DNA of 64,000 nt from Adiantum capillus-veneris. Taxonomy: Eukaryota; Streptophyta; Polypodiopsida; Polypodiales; Pteridaceae. Positions 37,451 to 49,008 of the stretch are shown here, piece by piece; the first letter of the stretch is position 1, and each line of letters opens with the position of its first letter. Below the pieces are notes generated by a model, which saw only the letters and a program-made list of their open reading frames with translations, was not told the origin of the DNA and did not search any database. Position numbers and translations under genes: made by a program. Where the stretch lies: NCBI GenBank assembly GCA_014529385.2, contig CM043955.1, positions 143,291,640 through 143,355,639 on the forward strand. The letters are read 5' to 3'.

Positions 37451-38473
37451 ATTTATCTTTTTTGCATTTTCAAGCCCTTCGTTGGACTCACCCTGTTTTC
37501 ATCGTTCTCTAACAAGTTGTCCGTCAATGATTTTTTGATCTTGGAGAGTATATTTTCTATAATGGGATGGAATACTCATTACATCTCTACTATCCTCTTC
37601 TATGGTTTCCATTTTGGTTGTATATATCTCCTTTAGATCTTTTTTCAACTCTTGATACTTCATTTTCCACTCAAATCGTGGCACGGTTGACTTCTTTTCC
37701 TATTTTTTTGGTTTTGCTTGAGTATCCTTCCTCGTTTTTCTCGATGTTTTTGACATTTTTGGGTTTTCGTTTGAAGGATATCTACCAGCAGTGATTTTGT
37801 CCTTGACACAATCATGTGCATCTATCTGCATGAGGAACTGTGTTCTACTGGAGACTGATGGCATAGGTATAGCTTTCACGTTTTTGGTGTCTCTTTTTTG
37901 TCTATACCATTTTTTTTTTCTCTGTTTCTGGTTAGGAAAGTCACAAAACTTTTCCTCCCCTCCTTTCATGAGTAGCTTAGCTCTCATATGTTCTTTTTCT
38001 GACCCCGAATCTTTTGATGTAGCTGAGTGTTCGTCTGACTCATCTGTTGCATCGTATAGTAGAGGTCTGAAAAGACTTGTTGAGCTTTCATCAAGTCCTT
38101 GGGTTCCTCATTTTCATCTTCAATGTAGAGGATTGAAATCATTTGGATGGGAATTATGTCATAGCCGTCCTCATTGCAAAATTGAGTAGTCATTGACATA
38201 ATCACACATACATTCATTGTCGCTAAAATTTGAGTCCACTCAAATGGCTCAAACAAATGCTTTGGAAAAGGTTCAGGTACATAGGCTTCATCGGTGCAAT
38301 CCCTTTCTAAAATACATTCTTCTCTTTTTAAACTTCCATTTTTTGAAGCTCTGCACATCCAAATAGGAGTGTCTTTGTTCAACCATGATGGAAGCTTAGT
38401 TTCAGTTGAAGAGACTGAATCAAACTCTTGTATGGGCGTTTTCATGATATCTCTATAAGTGTGATCTTTTAGA
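37451..38473 (-). pseudogene. pol: element B protease-RT linker region
   Basis: A chain of open stretches on the minus strand in several frames: 37984-38568 (acidic, LYIEDENEEPKDLMKAQQ), 37700-37987 (Lys-rich) and 37499-37684 (FEWKMKYQELKKDLKEIY). They connect the protease to the RT without recognisable catalytic motifs. Similar variable linkers are usual in plant gypsy polyproteins. Frameshifts near 38500, 37985 and 37690 break it. Confidence 0.65.
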
Positions 38474-39277
38474 TTAACCCTTTTTATAGTTCCCACTTGC
38501 TTGGATAAGCTGTACCTTTTGCATGAAAGGTCTTCCCAATATGATTTCGTAATTGAGTTTTTTTCCAAAGTCTACTATGGCAAAAGTGTGTTGATATTCA
38601 ATCCCATAGGAATTAACTATCACTTTTTCAAGTAGCCCTAATGGTCTTTCAATGTGTCTGTCAGCCAATTGCAATTTCATTCGATTTTGTCTAATGGCTG
38701 GATGTCCCCAGGATTCCCATATTGCTTTTGTGGCTATGGCTATGCCTGCCCCACTATCCAGTATTGCCATGGTTTCAATGTCATTATATTTCACTAGAAG
38801 GGTGGTGTTTCCTTCTACCCCTTCGTAATATTCTCCAACTTTGTTCATTGGAACAAATCGAATCTCCTTGTTATTCATTTCGTGTTTCAATCTTTCCAAA
38901 ATTTTTGCGATGAGCCTTGTTATCCCCACCTTCTCTAGGATTTTGTGTAGATCATTCCATAAGTATGGTCTGAGTTTTAACAGCTCTCCCAAAGTGAGAG
39001 TGCATTGGATGGGTGTAGACATGATTGAATCAATATTGTCTACTTCGAGGGTCTGTTTTGCTCTTTTTACTTGAGTGGTCCTACACAAAGTGGATTCATC
39101 TTCGTTATCTCCCAAGTAAGAGGGTAATGTTTTCAAGGTCAATGGTTTCAACATTTTTGAAGCTTCAGATCTGTAATCCCCATACAAGGATTGTACATCC
39201 ATGTCCATATCAGGAGGTAGGTTGTCTAACCAAACTTCCTCTATAGGAGCTGACTTTAGGGTTAGGCTCCCCATCAT
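38474..39277 (-). pseudogene. pol: element B aspartic protease
   Basis: A 267-codon open stretch. The catalytic motif is MAILDSGAGIAIATKAIWES (Asp at residue 174). The second landmark, LNYEIILGRPFMQKV, lies near the end. The N-terminal half (TLTLGELLKLRPYLWNDL and others) is the usual helical segment between gag and protease. The reading leaves frame near 38500. Protease would mature Gag-Pol. Confidence 0.88.
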
Positions 39278-39376
39278 TGATCTCTCAAAAGTTTTCCCAT
39301 AAGTGTCATGGCCAGTATTCCTCTACGAATGGAATCCGACTAAGGCATCTTCGATGTCCGGCACTATAAGTTCTGG

Positions 39377-40487
39377 CTATTTTGTTTCAAGGTGGGGTTC
39401 TACCACCACTTCGGATTTTTCTTTAGTGTCTATTACCACAAGCTCCTCAGGTTTTGCCATACTTTTGAGCTTGGGTTTTTGTTTTTCCAGCATTTGTTGC
39501 GTGATTCTTAACAAATTTTGATAAGCTTCAAGCTTAGATGCTTCCATGTCTGGAGAAGGATAGTTTTTACATTTGTTTTCCATGTTTTGGCCTGCTTTAA
39601 GTCCCGCTTGGTAGGCTTCCAAGGCTGCATTGATAGGCTCAAAAATTTTATCAACCAAAATTGATCCTCCAGATTTCACAGTTGTTTCCTTGACTTCGCT
39701 TCTAGGTTCTTTCACCTTTTCTTGGAATAGTTGTTTTGCTTTATCCTCAATTTCAGGGTTTCTGTTTTCTCATCTCATACCTTTTACTTCTTCTTCTTTT
39801 GGTCTTTTGAGAGGCAATTTTTGTATTCTCTAAATCATCAGAGGAGTTATGTTTCTTTTTCTTAGCCTGGGATCTAGTGATTACCTTGATTGGAACAATC
39901 GGTTCACTCTTAGATGAGCTACTAGGTATCACTTGGACTATGTTTACTACTGTTTTACCCTTGTTTAAAGGAGTTTTAGGACAATTGTCTGGGAAGTGTC
40001 CTCCCTTTTTGCAACATTGTATGCAATAAGCTTCAACTGGCTTGAGGTTCTTGTCCAGCTCTGGGCATTCATTTTTCCAATGATCATCTGCACCACAATT
40101 GTGATAGTTTCCTGTTCTTGGCTTAATCATGAGTCTTACCATAGGAGGTATAACACCTTGATTAGCTACATAATACATTGGTACGAGCTCTGGTGGATCA
40201 TAAGTCATAGGTTCTTCCATTGGTGGTGGATGTGAATTATACCAATCTCCTTCTATCATTAATGTAAATGAACTAGACTGAGCATAGGGTGTAACATGCA
40301 CTAGTGCTTTTTCATCTATGACTCCCTCTGGGTGCATGTACTTTACAGGCACTGCACTATGTCCTGGATACGGAGGTTGTTGAGCCAGCACGGGTTGAGG
40401 TCTTTCCATACCCATCGGTGGTCTTTGAGCTGGTGCCATGTTAGGCTGGTATCTGTGCATGGGTTGTCCTTGTGGCCTCATGGGCAC
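39377..40487 (-). pseudogene. gag: element B gag C-terminus with zinc knuckles
   Basis: On the minus strand, a Pro/Gln-rich stretch (RPQGQPMHRYQPNMAPAQRP) starts at 40487. NYHNCGADDHWKNEC follows, a CCHC knuckle whose first Cys is replaced by His, then YCIQCCKKGGHFPDNC, a knuckle with one extra residue before the His. A Lys/Arg-rich tail (KTKRRRSKRYEMRKQKP) ends at 39753. A further 112-codon stretch (39377-39715) continues toward the protease. A TAG just above 40487 fits Gln. This part would bind the element RNA. Confidence 0.82.
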
Positions 40488-40546
40488 GTACTAAACATTC
40501 CCATCATACTTTGGTCGAAAATAGCACTCATTGGTCTCATGGTTGG

Positions 40547-41205
40547 TCAAATTTCCCTCGATTGCACACCATTTTTGCGGTCTAATTGTCCTTGTTGAGG
40601 TATCCCTTGTCTTGGTCCTCTCATAGGTGCTTTTTGCATGCTATTCATTATGTCAGTCATCCTTTTGAGCATGTCTTGTATGGTTGAAAGTGGTGCTGCA
40701 GCAGCCGTTCCCACTTGTGCTAGTTTAGGGGCTGTTTTCTCACTTTGGTTATCCTCAGGGACATCTTCTTCGTTGAAAATATTACAACTGTCTCCGAAGT
40801 CAATAGCATCTGACACACACTCTTCTATGTTGTATGCTTCTTGCTATACAGTATAGCATGAAGTTCTTTGTTTAGCAGTCCCTCTAGAAACAATGACACT
40901 AGTTGTTCTTCTGCAGGTATCTCTAACCCTGGGCATCTAGCAATGTATTGTTTCATTCGAGTTGCACAATCCCTAACAGACTCACCATGTTTCTGTTTAA
41001 AGCTGTAGATTTGAGCTACCGTATTGTGTTTGATCCCCGTTTTGGAACAAGCGGCTACAAATCCTTGAGCTAATGTATTTAAGTCCATGATTGACCTCGG
41101 TGGAATGTTTTAAAACGATAATAATGCTTTCCCTTCTAATGTCATTCCAAAACCCGCAAATTGAGTATGGAAATCAAATATGCATTCTGCTCCTAGCACT
41201 TGTTT
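40547..41205 (-). pseudogene. gag: element B gag capsid region
   Basis: On the minus strand: GAECIFDFHTQFAGFGMTLE, a TAA where Gln would fit (about 41111), MDLNTLAQGFVAACSKTG (41088), SFKQKHGESVRDCATRMKQY and LVSLFLEGLLNKELHAIL. This is a clear retrotransposon gag capsid pattern. A frameshift near 40850 leads into DFGDSCNIFNEEDVPEDNQS and a Met/Gln-rich segment ending at 40547. Confidence 0.82.
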
Positions 41206-42267
41206 AAAGCTGCTAAGTGGTCATATGGATCCCCTAATCCACTATATTTTTTGACCCATTTTTGAAAATCAACTGGTCTGACACGTCTATTTGGTTCAAC
41301 TCCTGGTCTTCTGGCAGTTGGTCCTATTCCGAGTCCTTCAAACCAGTCTGTTGGAAATAGTGACTCATTATGTAGCTCTAGACTGGCTTTAGTGTCACCC
41401 AGTTTTCTACGTGATGAGGTGGTTTTTGGTTTCTTAACATTACTCTCATATGACCTCTCACGGTGTTCATCTCTTGGGATTATTTTTGGTCCTTGTCCCA
41501 ATATCCAATCCCTTATGAAATACCCTTGGTATTTGGTTTGTTCTACCTCCTCAAGAGTCATCATAATCAAGTTATTGTTATAACAATCCCTAAACAGGTA
41601 GGTTGGTAGGTCTGCTGATCCCTTATCCTTGATCTTGAAGATATAGATGATCTTTAGGATCGTTAGTTGTCCTGATTTGGCATGCGAAGTCCACCGAATA
41701 TCTTTTACGTTTCTATTCTCCCAACAATAGACTCCGATCCTAGGATTATCAGTACTAAGCCGTTTCAAGGGCTTCAAATCAACTCAATCGTATCCCTCAA
41801 ATTCTAAAGTTGGTGGTTCTTCTTTTGCGGCCATATCTGGAATTATGGTATTTACTTCTAAACCCCATTTGTGTATCATGTCAGGATCTTCGACTTGTAA
41901 ATACTAAGTTCCATTTTGATCCATGTACATTTTTCCTTGTTTGTTTGCCCTGATCTCCTCTTGAACTCAATACCATGGTCATCAATGTGAATAGCATACT
42001 CTTCGTAGGATCCAAGTAAACCTGAGCTCCATGGTGATTAGTCTTATAAAAAGAGAGTATATGCTTATAGCGCATTGTCGTTACGGTTTTCAAGTGAGTT
42101 GGATAGGAAGATATTTTGGATGTCAAATCAAAAAAAGTGTTCGAGACTTCTTCAAGAATAGTGTGCAAGGAATTGCCTTGATTCACGCTTTCTTCGGTCG
42201 ATACTCTACTATGGGTTTCTCCAAATATGCCATGATTTCCTAGTACATGAACAGGTCTAAGGTTCAT
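41206..42267 (-). pseudogene. gag: element B gag N-terminal region
   Basis: Minus-strand open stretches 41881-42267 (starting MNLRPVHVLGNHGIFGETHS) and 41193-41777. They connect through frames with single stops (for example VEDPDMIHKWGLEVNT near 41890). The second ends in PVDFQKWVKKYSGLGDPYDH, the beginning of the gag capsid domain, before a frameshift near 41206. The first part resembles nothing I recognise; it may be a leader protein of this lineage. Confidence 0.6.
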
Positions 42268-43569
42268 AAAGACTTATGAAGCCCTGGATAAAGTACTTAT
42301 CTTTGGATTGACTTGTAGTCAATTTCTTCCACTTGACTGGATTTCACTTTCTGTCAAGCTACCGATTCCTCGTCCGCAACCTAATTCCACTGCAAACCGA
42401 GCTAATTGAGTCAACCGTTGCAATTTTCAAACTCGACTTTGGCAAAAATCAAAGGACTAATCTGCAACTCAAAAACTGAGTGAACATGTACCAATTTGGA
42501 TCCGATTGAGCCCAATATTTTTTGGTGGCCTTGTATTATGTTGGTCTAACATTGTACAAGTTCAAAAGTTAAAACTGATGTCTGTGTGTTGTAGTAGTAA
42601 ATAATCACGATTATTTACTTCTGGTAAATTTTTGCATCTTTTTGGTCAATTGAGCATGTACGCATGTCTATCACATCATTATAAGCCCATAAATCAAATT
42701 TCATCAAGTTTGGACAATTTTGTTCCCCAATTTACACTCAAGTTTCAGAAAGTCAGTAAAAACTTTAGTTTTTTGTCAGTTTGGTGATCCAAATCTTTTG
42801 TGCCTTTACAAAAGTTGTTTGTACACATGCAATGAGTCACTGGTATCAACCTTAGTCAAATTTGAGTTGAAAGTAAATAATCACAATTATTTACTTTATG
42901 CCCAAAATAAACAAGTTTTTGCAATTTTTTCATGGACAGTCTTTTCATGAGTTGTTTTAAGCCTATGAATGAAGTCAAAACTTAATTTGGCATAATATGT
43001 CAAGAAAAAGTAAATAATTTGAGTTTTTGCAAACTCTTGAAATTTTTACCTCAAAGTGTCCTTGAACTTACCCACTGGTGCATACAACTTTTAAGCATAC
43101 TCTCCAGTTGGATTGAGTGGTTTGGAGTCTTTTAGTGCTATTTCTAGCCGTAGACCTGAAATTCTACACTTCAAATAACAACTCACAATGATTCTTTCGG
43201 AGAGAGCAATGTTCTGAAATCCACCTCAGATTCTACTTACCCTACTCCTAGGTTCTCATGCAATGGGATTGTGGAAAGTGTCCACACAAACACTCATTTT
43301 CTTGTTTTTTATGGTTTCCTGAGCATTGATCTTAAGACTTGTCTCGTCTATCTATCATTCTCAAAGTCCTAATCTAACTCTACAAAATTACAATCTTGAA
43401 GGCACTCGACAAGTACGATTACTTCCAAGCTACTTCTACACAGCAAAAGACAACAATCTTAAGCTATGCGGTTTCTAAAAGAAAGATTTTACTCTATGAG
43501 ATCATAGAGGAAGTTAAAGGATAACTTCACAAGACACTAATGTTTTTTTCTATTTTAGGTCTCTTCCAT
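42268..43569. other. element B leader, non-coding
   Basis: AT-rich, stops in all frames, between the PBS and the first gag reading. ORF 42720-42950 (plus) shows no motif. Confidence 0.55.
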
Positions 43570-43586
43570 CCCCAGTAGCGATGCCA
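43570..43586 (-). other. element B primer-binding site
   Basis: The minus strand reads TGGCATCGCTACTGGGG, a transition-rich variant of TGGCGCCGTTGCCGGGG, two bases inside the LTR edge. Confidence 0.75.
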
Positions 43587-43588
43587 AA

Positions 43589-43992
43589 TGTGGGACGTGT
43601 GTCTAACCTCACTCTCCTATCTTATTGCAGTTTTAACGAGAACCACGATTAAATTGTCAATCCATGGGACGAAGCTGAATCGACTAGTGCATAAAGGCTA
43701 CAAGAGGTTGTCAATCTCTTGGAAAACAACTAACAACTCGTATCTCACTCAAGCTACATTCAAGTGACTGAAATCACTAAAAGACAATCGCTCATCGGCA
43801 AACAAATTACATCCGTTACAGCATCAAATGACATCCAAACGTAATGAAACTTCTAGGACAAGTTTAAAAACCTAAGAAAACATGCTTATGGTCTTAAACC
43901 CCACTTAGGTCAAGTGCCAAAATCGCGATTATTAACATCAGTGGATTTTTGACGTAGTCGTTTTTGACCCAGAATGCACCTAAATGCTTAGC
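43589..43992 (-). repeat. element B 5' LTR (right boundary uncertain)
   Basis: Begins TGTGGGACGTGTGTC on the plus strand next to the PBS. An internal block matches the LTR-like fragment at 8058-8112. The outer end is not certain; a CA at about 43992 is a guess based on length and loss of similarity. Confidence 0.55.
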
Positions 43993-44066
43993 AATGATGC
44001 CCCAATACCCCGCCTATGCTTAGTTTTTTATTTTGAAGTGTAAATTATAGAAAAGGTAAAAAGCAT

Positions 44067-44940
44067 GTGCCTATGCCTAAACCTTGGAAAGTAGAGAAAG
44101 CCAAAGTCAGCCCGAGAAGAGAGACTAGTAGAGGAGTTCAAAAAGCAAAGGGTAGACGGGGGGACTTTGCAAAAAATGGTTGCCATGCAAGATTCGCACC
44201 AAAAATCCATCGGCAACTCTTGTCACTGCTACAAAGCAATTGGAAGAGATGTGGGCACAAATAAAGAAAGAGAAGCTCGCAAAAGTGGGGGCAAAGAAAG
44301 CAGAAGAAGATGCAAAGAGGATGGAGGAGAGACCAAAGTCAGATAGCTCCACGGAAATCTCACACTCTGGATCTGACAAAAACTCTCAAGGAGACTTTGG
44401 TTTTGAAACGTCACAAGCCCAACAATCTCAACCAAAGATATCACAAGTGCAAGACACACAAGGGGAAATGAAATATTGAGATAATTGCCCCAAGCCACAA
44501 AATGCCCCTATGGTCACAGAGGAGATAAGACGGCCGATGCCTATACCTAGCACCTCCGTGCAAATGGAGCATGGTCGACCCGTACTACCGAGCCTTACAA
44601 AGGATGGCCATCGACATGTATAATATGGTAGATGCAAGAGCATGCATGAGACCAAAATGCAGTCTTGACACTGCAATCTGAGCTCACAAAATTTTATGTC
44701 CAACTACATACGCTTAAGCACAAACAAGAGGAGTTGATCATAGAGGCTCAGATTGACATGCAAGAAGCACAAGAGTCTAGAAATCAACTACTCTCATAGA
44801 TAGTTGAAGCCTATGAAGAAATAGCAATTGCTAATAGGACCATTGTAGCACATAAAGAAATAATCAAAGATCTGCAAAATGTCTTTACAGATGTCTACAA
44901 CCAAGCGGATACATTAGAAAATTAGCAAAAATACAGATAG
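44067..44940 (+). pseudogene. decayed Lys/Glu-rich coiled-coil ORF
   Basis: Plus-strand pieces: MPKPWKVEKAKVSPRRETSR (44070), then in another frame TKQLEEMWAQIKKEKLAKVG and DAKRMEERPKSDSSTEISHS (44180-44479), then a later coiled-coil-like stretch (KHKQEELIIEAQIDMQEAQE, 44715-44780; VEAYEEIAIANRTIVAHKEI). Internal TAGs near 44797 and 44922 fit Gln. It resembles the other charged ORFs of the window in composition. Function unknown. Confidence 0.4.
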
Positions 44941-45261
44941 TGAGTGCTAATAAGAGCTAATGGCCCAACGTTGCATTGTAGATAAAATCAAGGAAAATCC
45001 TCGATTGAAAAGGCTATTTGAGAGAAGCACATGAACACTCTCCGATGTTGTTAGAGTGCCTTGTGAGTGGTGGCCAACCAGCGGAGCCAGCATGCACCTA
45101 TAAGACCAAGGGGAGATGGGAACTAAATACTCCACCCAACCTGTCCCGACCTCCTGGATAGGCTAGTTGAGCTCTTGTGCTCGGTTCCCACCATGACCTT
45201 GCATGGATCAACTACCATTGGCCTTACATTAATCCACCCTTAAGAAAGCGTTTTTGTCCTA
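44941..45261. other. spacer, no gene recognised
   Basis: Short minus-strand frame 44947-45135 only. It may be the 3' non-coding end of the chromovirus copy that follows. Confidence 0.4.
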
Positions 45262-46850
45262 AAAAACAAAAGTGGGATATTTCTTCGTAAGAGCACTAAT
45301 GTTTTCCCAAGTGGCTCCTTCTTCAGGTCGATCTTCTTTCCACTTAAGTAATGCTTGACAACACACATGATGACGGTTCATAAATCATGATATCAAGAAT
45401 GCACTCGCATTCATGCAACTAGGCCAATTGGAGGCTCAATAAAATTGACAAGAACCTGATAATCGATTACATTGTTGTCCCTATGCAATCGTTTACATGA
45501 ACAACTGGCATGAAAATTGGATGCATATGAAAGTACTCGGGTAAAGAAAGTTTTTAGGCCATGTCACCAAGCTCCTTGAGTATTTTAAATGACCCAGATT
45601 ATCTAGGAGCTAATTTAGGTGTTGGCCCTATTTTTAGAATTTTCAAATGTTGTGGAACACAAAGAAATACCTCTTCTAAATCCATGAAGGTGACTTGCCA
45701 GCATTTCTAATCAATTGATCTTGTGCTTGTCAGATGATGAGCAATTTTTGGCATGTCCATATGATCTTGGATAAAGTCCTTGACTTGCTAAATTTTCTCA
45801 ATAGCCAACCCCACCGTAACGGGTAATCTAGGTTGAAAATTGTAAATAAGCATAAAAGGACTAAAGTGTGTTGTAACATGCTTATTAGCCCTATTATAAG
45901 AAAAATCCAAAAGAGGGAGGTAATCTTTTCAATCGGATTGCTTCTTGCTAACGTATACTTGTAGCATATCCTCTAGCACTTGGTTAACTCATTTAGTCTA
46001 CCCATCCATTTTTGGATGATATTATGCAGTATTGATATTGAGTTATGTTCCCATGTGTTTAAAGACAACCCTCTGAAAGTGACTATTAGACTTGGGGTCA
46101 CAATCACTCACAGTGTTGTTGGGTAATCCATATAACCGATATAGATTGTCCACAAAGATCTTAGCTAGCTTTGGAGTTAATAGTGGACTTGGTCGGAATA
46201 AACTTATAGAGTTTAATTAGCTAGTCTACAATCACCCATACCGAGTCGTGTCCCCATATGGTTGTTGGTAGGCCCACTATGAAATCTATTGAGATACTCT
46301 CCCATTTTCCATTGGAAATCTTTAATAGATGCAAATGACCTCCTACCTTTAGGGTTTCTATTTTACTAACTTGATATTTTTGGCAATGCAAGACGTAGTC
46401 TTGAGCATACCCATGTAAACCTAGCCAATAAAATTGTCATCGTATTGGTGCATAAGTTTTCTTTATGTCGAGGTGCCGTGTACTAGGACTGTCATGACAT
46501 TCATAAAGAATTTGGCATTGAATGTCCACGCATGTCAGTACACAAACTCTCCCTTTGTGGAGTAAGTACTCATGATCTATGGGGGGAAAAATCCAGTGAG
46601 AAGGATCCTTCTTTTTTACATGGCTCCACACCTTGGAGTATACATCATCATGCTTGCATGTACACTTTAAACATTCCAAAAACTCATTTCTAAGTCTTGT
46701 GAAGCAAAGAGAGTTGATCTTGGACTATTGACTAAGAGAATCAACTACCACATTGTTTCGCCCCTTACAATATAGGAGCTTTTCATCATACTCTTGAAGA
46801 ATCTCAACCCACCTAGTATAAGGCATGGGTTTGTGGAACCATGGCTCTCT
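45262..46850 (-). pseudogene. pol: chromovirus (gypsy) pol 3' part, copy 1
   Basis: Minus strand, from 46850 downward: RNase H end YTRWVEILQEYDEKLLYC and GRNNVVVDSLSQ; a linker with FPPIDHEYLLHKGRVCV; a zinc-binding remnant (CHDSPSTRHLDIKKTY, YVLHCQKYQ); integrase core WESISIDFIVGLPTT and DSVWVIVD; many stops; then KLSLPEYFHMHPIF and a decayed chromodomain-like end (SHLGKH). This is the standard order of chromodomain gypsy elements. About 1.4 kb of it is repeated, diverged, in the second copy at 46909-53530. Confidence 0.8.
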
Positions 46851-46908
46851 ACCTAGTCATATGCCTACTTATTGGCAACCCCTGAGCTCTTCATATTGTC
46901 CCTTGGCC

Positions 46909-47289
46909 TCACATTACTCCTCGCCGTCGGAGAAGTACAAAAGTGGGATATTTCTTCTTAAGAGCACTAATGTTTTCCCAAGTGGCACCTTCTTCAAGTT
47001 GTTCTTTCCACTTAACTAATGCTTGACGATGCATATGATGACAAGTATGTAAATCATGATAATCTAAAATGGACTCCAGTTCATGCGACTGGGTTAGATG
47101 TTCAATGAAATCAATGAGAACATGTAGGTCAATGACATTGTCCTCCCTATGCAAGTCTTTATGTAAACGACTTACATGAAAAACTAGATGAATATGAGAG
47201 TGCACAGGTAAAGAAAGTTTGTAAGCCATATCCCTTAACTTTCTTAAGTATCTTAAAAGGCCCACAATATTGAGGAGATAATTTAGGTG
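46909..47289 (-). pseudogene. pol: chromovirus copy 2: integrase tail and chromodomain
   Basis: The minus-strand reading LRDMAYKLSLPVHSHIHLVF, HVSRLHKDLHRED, then the chromodomain-like ILDYHDLHTCHHMHRQALVK and WKEQLEEGATWENISALKKK, ends RRRGVM at 46909. Chromodomains steer integration toward modified histones. The copy is cut at 47289 by copia 2 and continues at 52481. Confidence 0.88.
47285..47289. repeat. target-site duplication AGGTG (left)
   Basis: AGGTG before the copia 2 LTR start (TGAAGGAG, 47290) and again at 52481-52485. Confidence 0.93.
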
Positions 47290-47481
47290 TGAAGGAGTAC
47301 CAGCGGAAGTGCGACGCAATAGAGAGTGCGAGAAGAAGAGCACGACGATATGGTGAACTCGCTCTGTTGTAATGTGTAGAGCATAGTGAGTTCTTATTAG
47401 GTTTTTATAAAAGAATATGTGTACATACCTGGCGGCCTGCCTACTTACCTGGGCGACCACATTGGGCTTTATACCCCAACA
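47290..47481 (-). repeat. copia 2 3' LTR
   Basis: 192 bp, plus-strand ends TGAAGGAGTACC... and ...TACCCCAACA. Its partner is 52289-52480. On the minus strand it starts TGTTGGGG. Confidence 0.95.
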
Positions 47482-47492
47482 ACCTCCCACTT
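47482..47492 (-). other. copia 2 polypurine tract
   Basis: The minus strand reads AGTGGGAGGT directly before the 3' LTR. Confidence 0.75.
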
Positions 47493-47570
47493 AAAGTCCA
47501 ATGTGGTACTTTAAGTGTGAGAGAAGCTACTATACAAGATAATATACAAGAGATGTAGAGAAGTGATGTA

Positions 47571-48260
47571 CTACCCTACACCTAACTGCTTGCAAAAATG
47601 CGCAAAGCTCTCTGAGGGAAGTCCTTTTGTAAGTAGATCAGCAGGATTTTCTGTGGTGTGAACTTTGACAAGCTGAATTTGCTTATCCTTGAGCATTTCC
47701 CTGATGAAATGATACTTCACATCCACATGCTTTGTCTTTGAGTGATAAACTGGATTGTGAGCCAATTGTATAGCACTCTGACTATCACAATATAACACAG
47801 GCATCTCTTCTTTGATTCCCAAATCTGTTACTAGTCGATTAAGCCAAATTGATTCTTTGCATGCCTCTGATGCTGCAACATATTCAGCCTCTGTAGTAGA
47901 CTGAGTAACACAATCTTGTAATCTAGAACGCCATGATATTGCTCCACCAGCCAATGTAAAGACATACCCTGACGTAGACCTTCGGTTGTCTAAGTCACCT
48001 GCATAATCTGAGTCTGTAAAACCCTTTACACTTAGCTCTTGACTCCCATAGCATATACGCATACTCTTTGTAGCTTTCAGGTATCTCAATATTCCTTTCG
48101 CTGCCTCCCAATGTTTCTTGCCTGGGTTTGACATGTATCGACTTACTACTCCCACTGAAAATGCAATGTCTGGGCGAGTAGAAATCATTGCATACATCAA
48201 ACTACCCACTGCAGACGCATATGGAATCTTATCCATTTTAGCCTGTTCTTCCTCAGACAC
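47571..48260 (-). pseudogene. pol: copia 2 RNase H
   Basis: 229 codons: MDKIPYASAVGSLMYAMIST, RPDIAFSVGVVSRYMSNPGK, KGFTDSDYAGDLDNRRSTSG, GGAISWRSRLQDCVTQSTTE, AEYVAASEACKESIWLNRL and the closing ENPADLLTKGLP. Catalytic acidic residues are visible. It is separated from the RT only by a one-base frameshift near 48280. Confidence 0.95.
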
Positions 48261-49008
48261 AGGACAATCTTGTTCTAAGTTTCACATATGGTGGCAATGG
48301 AACACTCAATGCCTTTCCCTTCTCCATATTGAAACGTTGCAAAACCTTGTCAATATACTCTGTTTGAGATAACCAAATCAACTTCTTTGATCTGTCTCTC
48401 TCAATGCGCATACCAAGTATATGACTTGCCTCACCCATGTCTTTCATGTCAAATGATTTTGCCATCTTTGACTTCAAAGCTGAAATTTCTTCCAAGTGCT
48501 TGCCAACAATCAACATGTCATCCACATACAAAATAAGGATCATCCAACTGCCATCCTTAGCCTTCTTTGTATATAGACAGTGATCGAACTCACTATGTTT
48601 GTAGCCTTGAGAAAGCATAAACTTGTGGAACTTATGGTACCATGCCCTTGGTGATTTTTTTAAGCCATAAAGACTCTTTAACAACTGGCATACCAAATCT
48701 TCCTTGCCTTTCTCAACAAACCCTTCTGGCTGCTGCATGTAAATTTCCACATCTAAATCACCATGCAAGAATGTTGTCTTGACATCCATTTGGTGCAACA
48801 CCAAATCTAATATGGCAACCAATGCAAGAAAGAATCTCAATGTAGTCATCTTAACCACCGGAGAGAAGACTTCATCAAAGTCAATGCCTTGTTCTTGCTT
48901 AAAGCCCTTGGCAACAAGCCTTGCTTTGTACTTTGGTTGACTATCATGAGCGGTGATCTTATACCTGTAAACCCATTTACAAGGTAGAGCCTTTTTGCCC
49001 TGTGGTAA
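48253..49008 (-). pseudogene. pol: copia 2 reverse transcriptase
   Basis: Same frame as the integrase part after a stop at 49009-49011. LPCKWVYRYKI and ARLVAKGFKQEQGIDFDEVF lie between that stop and the first Met at 48858. They are followed by LHQMDVKTTFLHGDLDVEIY, QPEGFVEKGKEDLVCQLLKS, LYGLKKSPRAWY and the catalytic ILILYVDDMLIVGKHL. The frame ends early (RLSCV) because of the frameshift near 48280. Confidence 0.95.

Larger units (their letters stand above)
17691..43992 (-). mobile_element. Ty3/gypsy host element (element B), split by nested insertion
   Basis: A minus-strand gypsy element, read from high to low coordinates: 5' LTR (inner edge 43589), PBS, leader, gag, protease, RT up to 36371, then RNase H, two H2C2 domains and the integrase core from 19475 to 17691. 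A 16.9-kb LTR element (19476-36365) sits inside it with a CATGC duplication on each side. The RNase H-proximal reading stops at FEWTEA on the right and resumes with EESFMKLKQ on the left, so the two parts were one gene. The C-terminal integrase and 3' LTR are missing beyond 17690. Frameshifts and stops throughout show it is dead. Confidence 0.9.
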
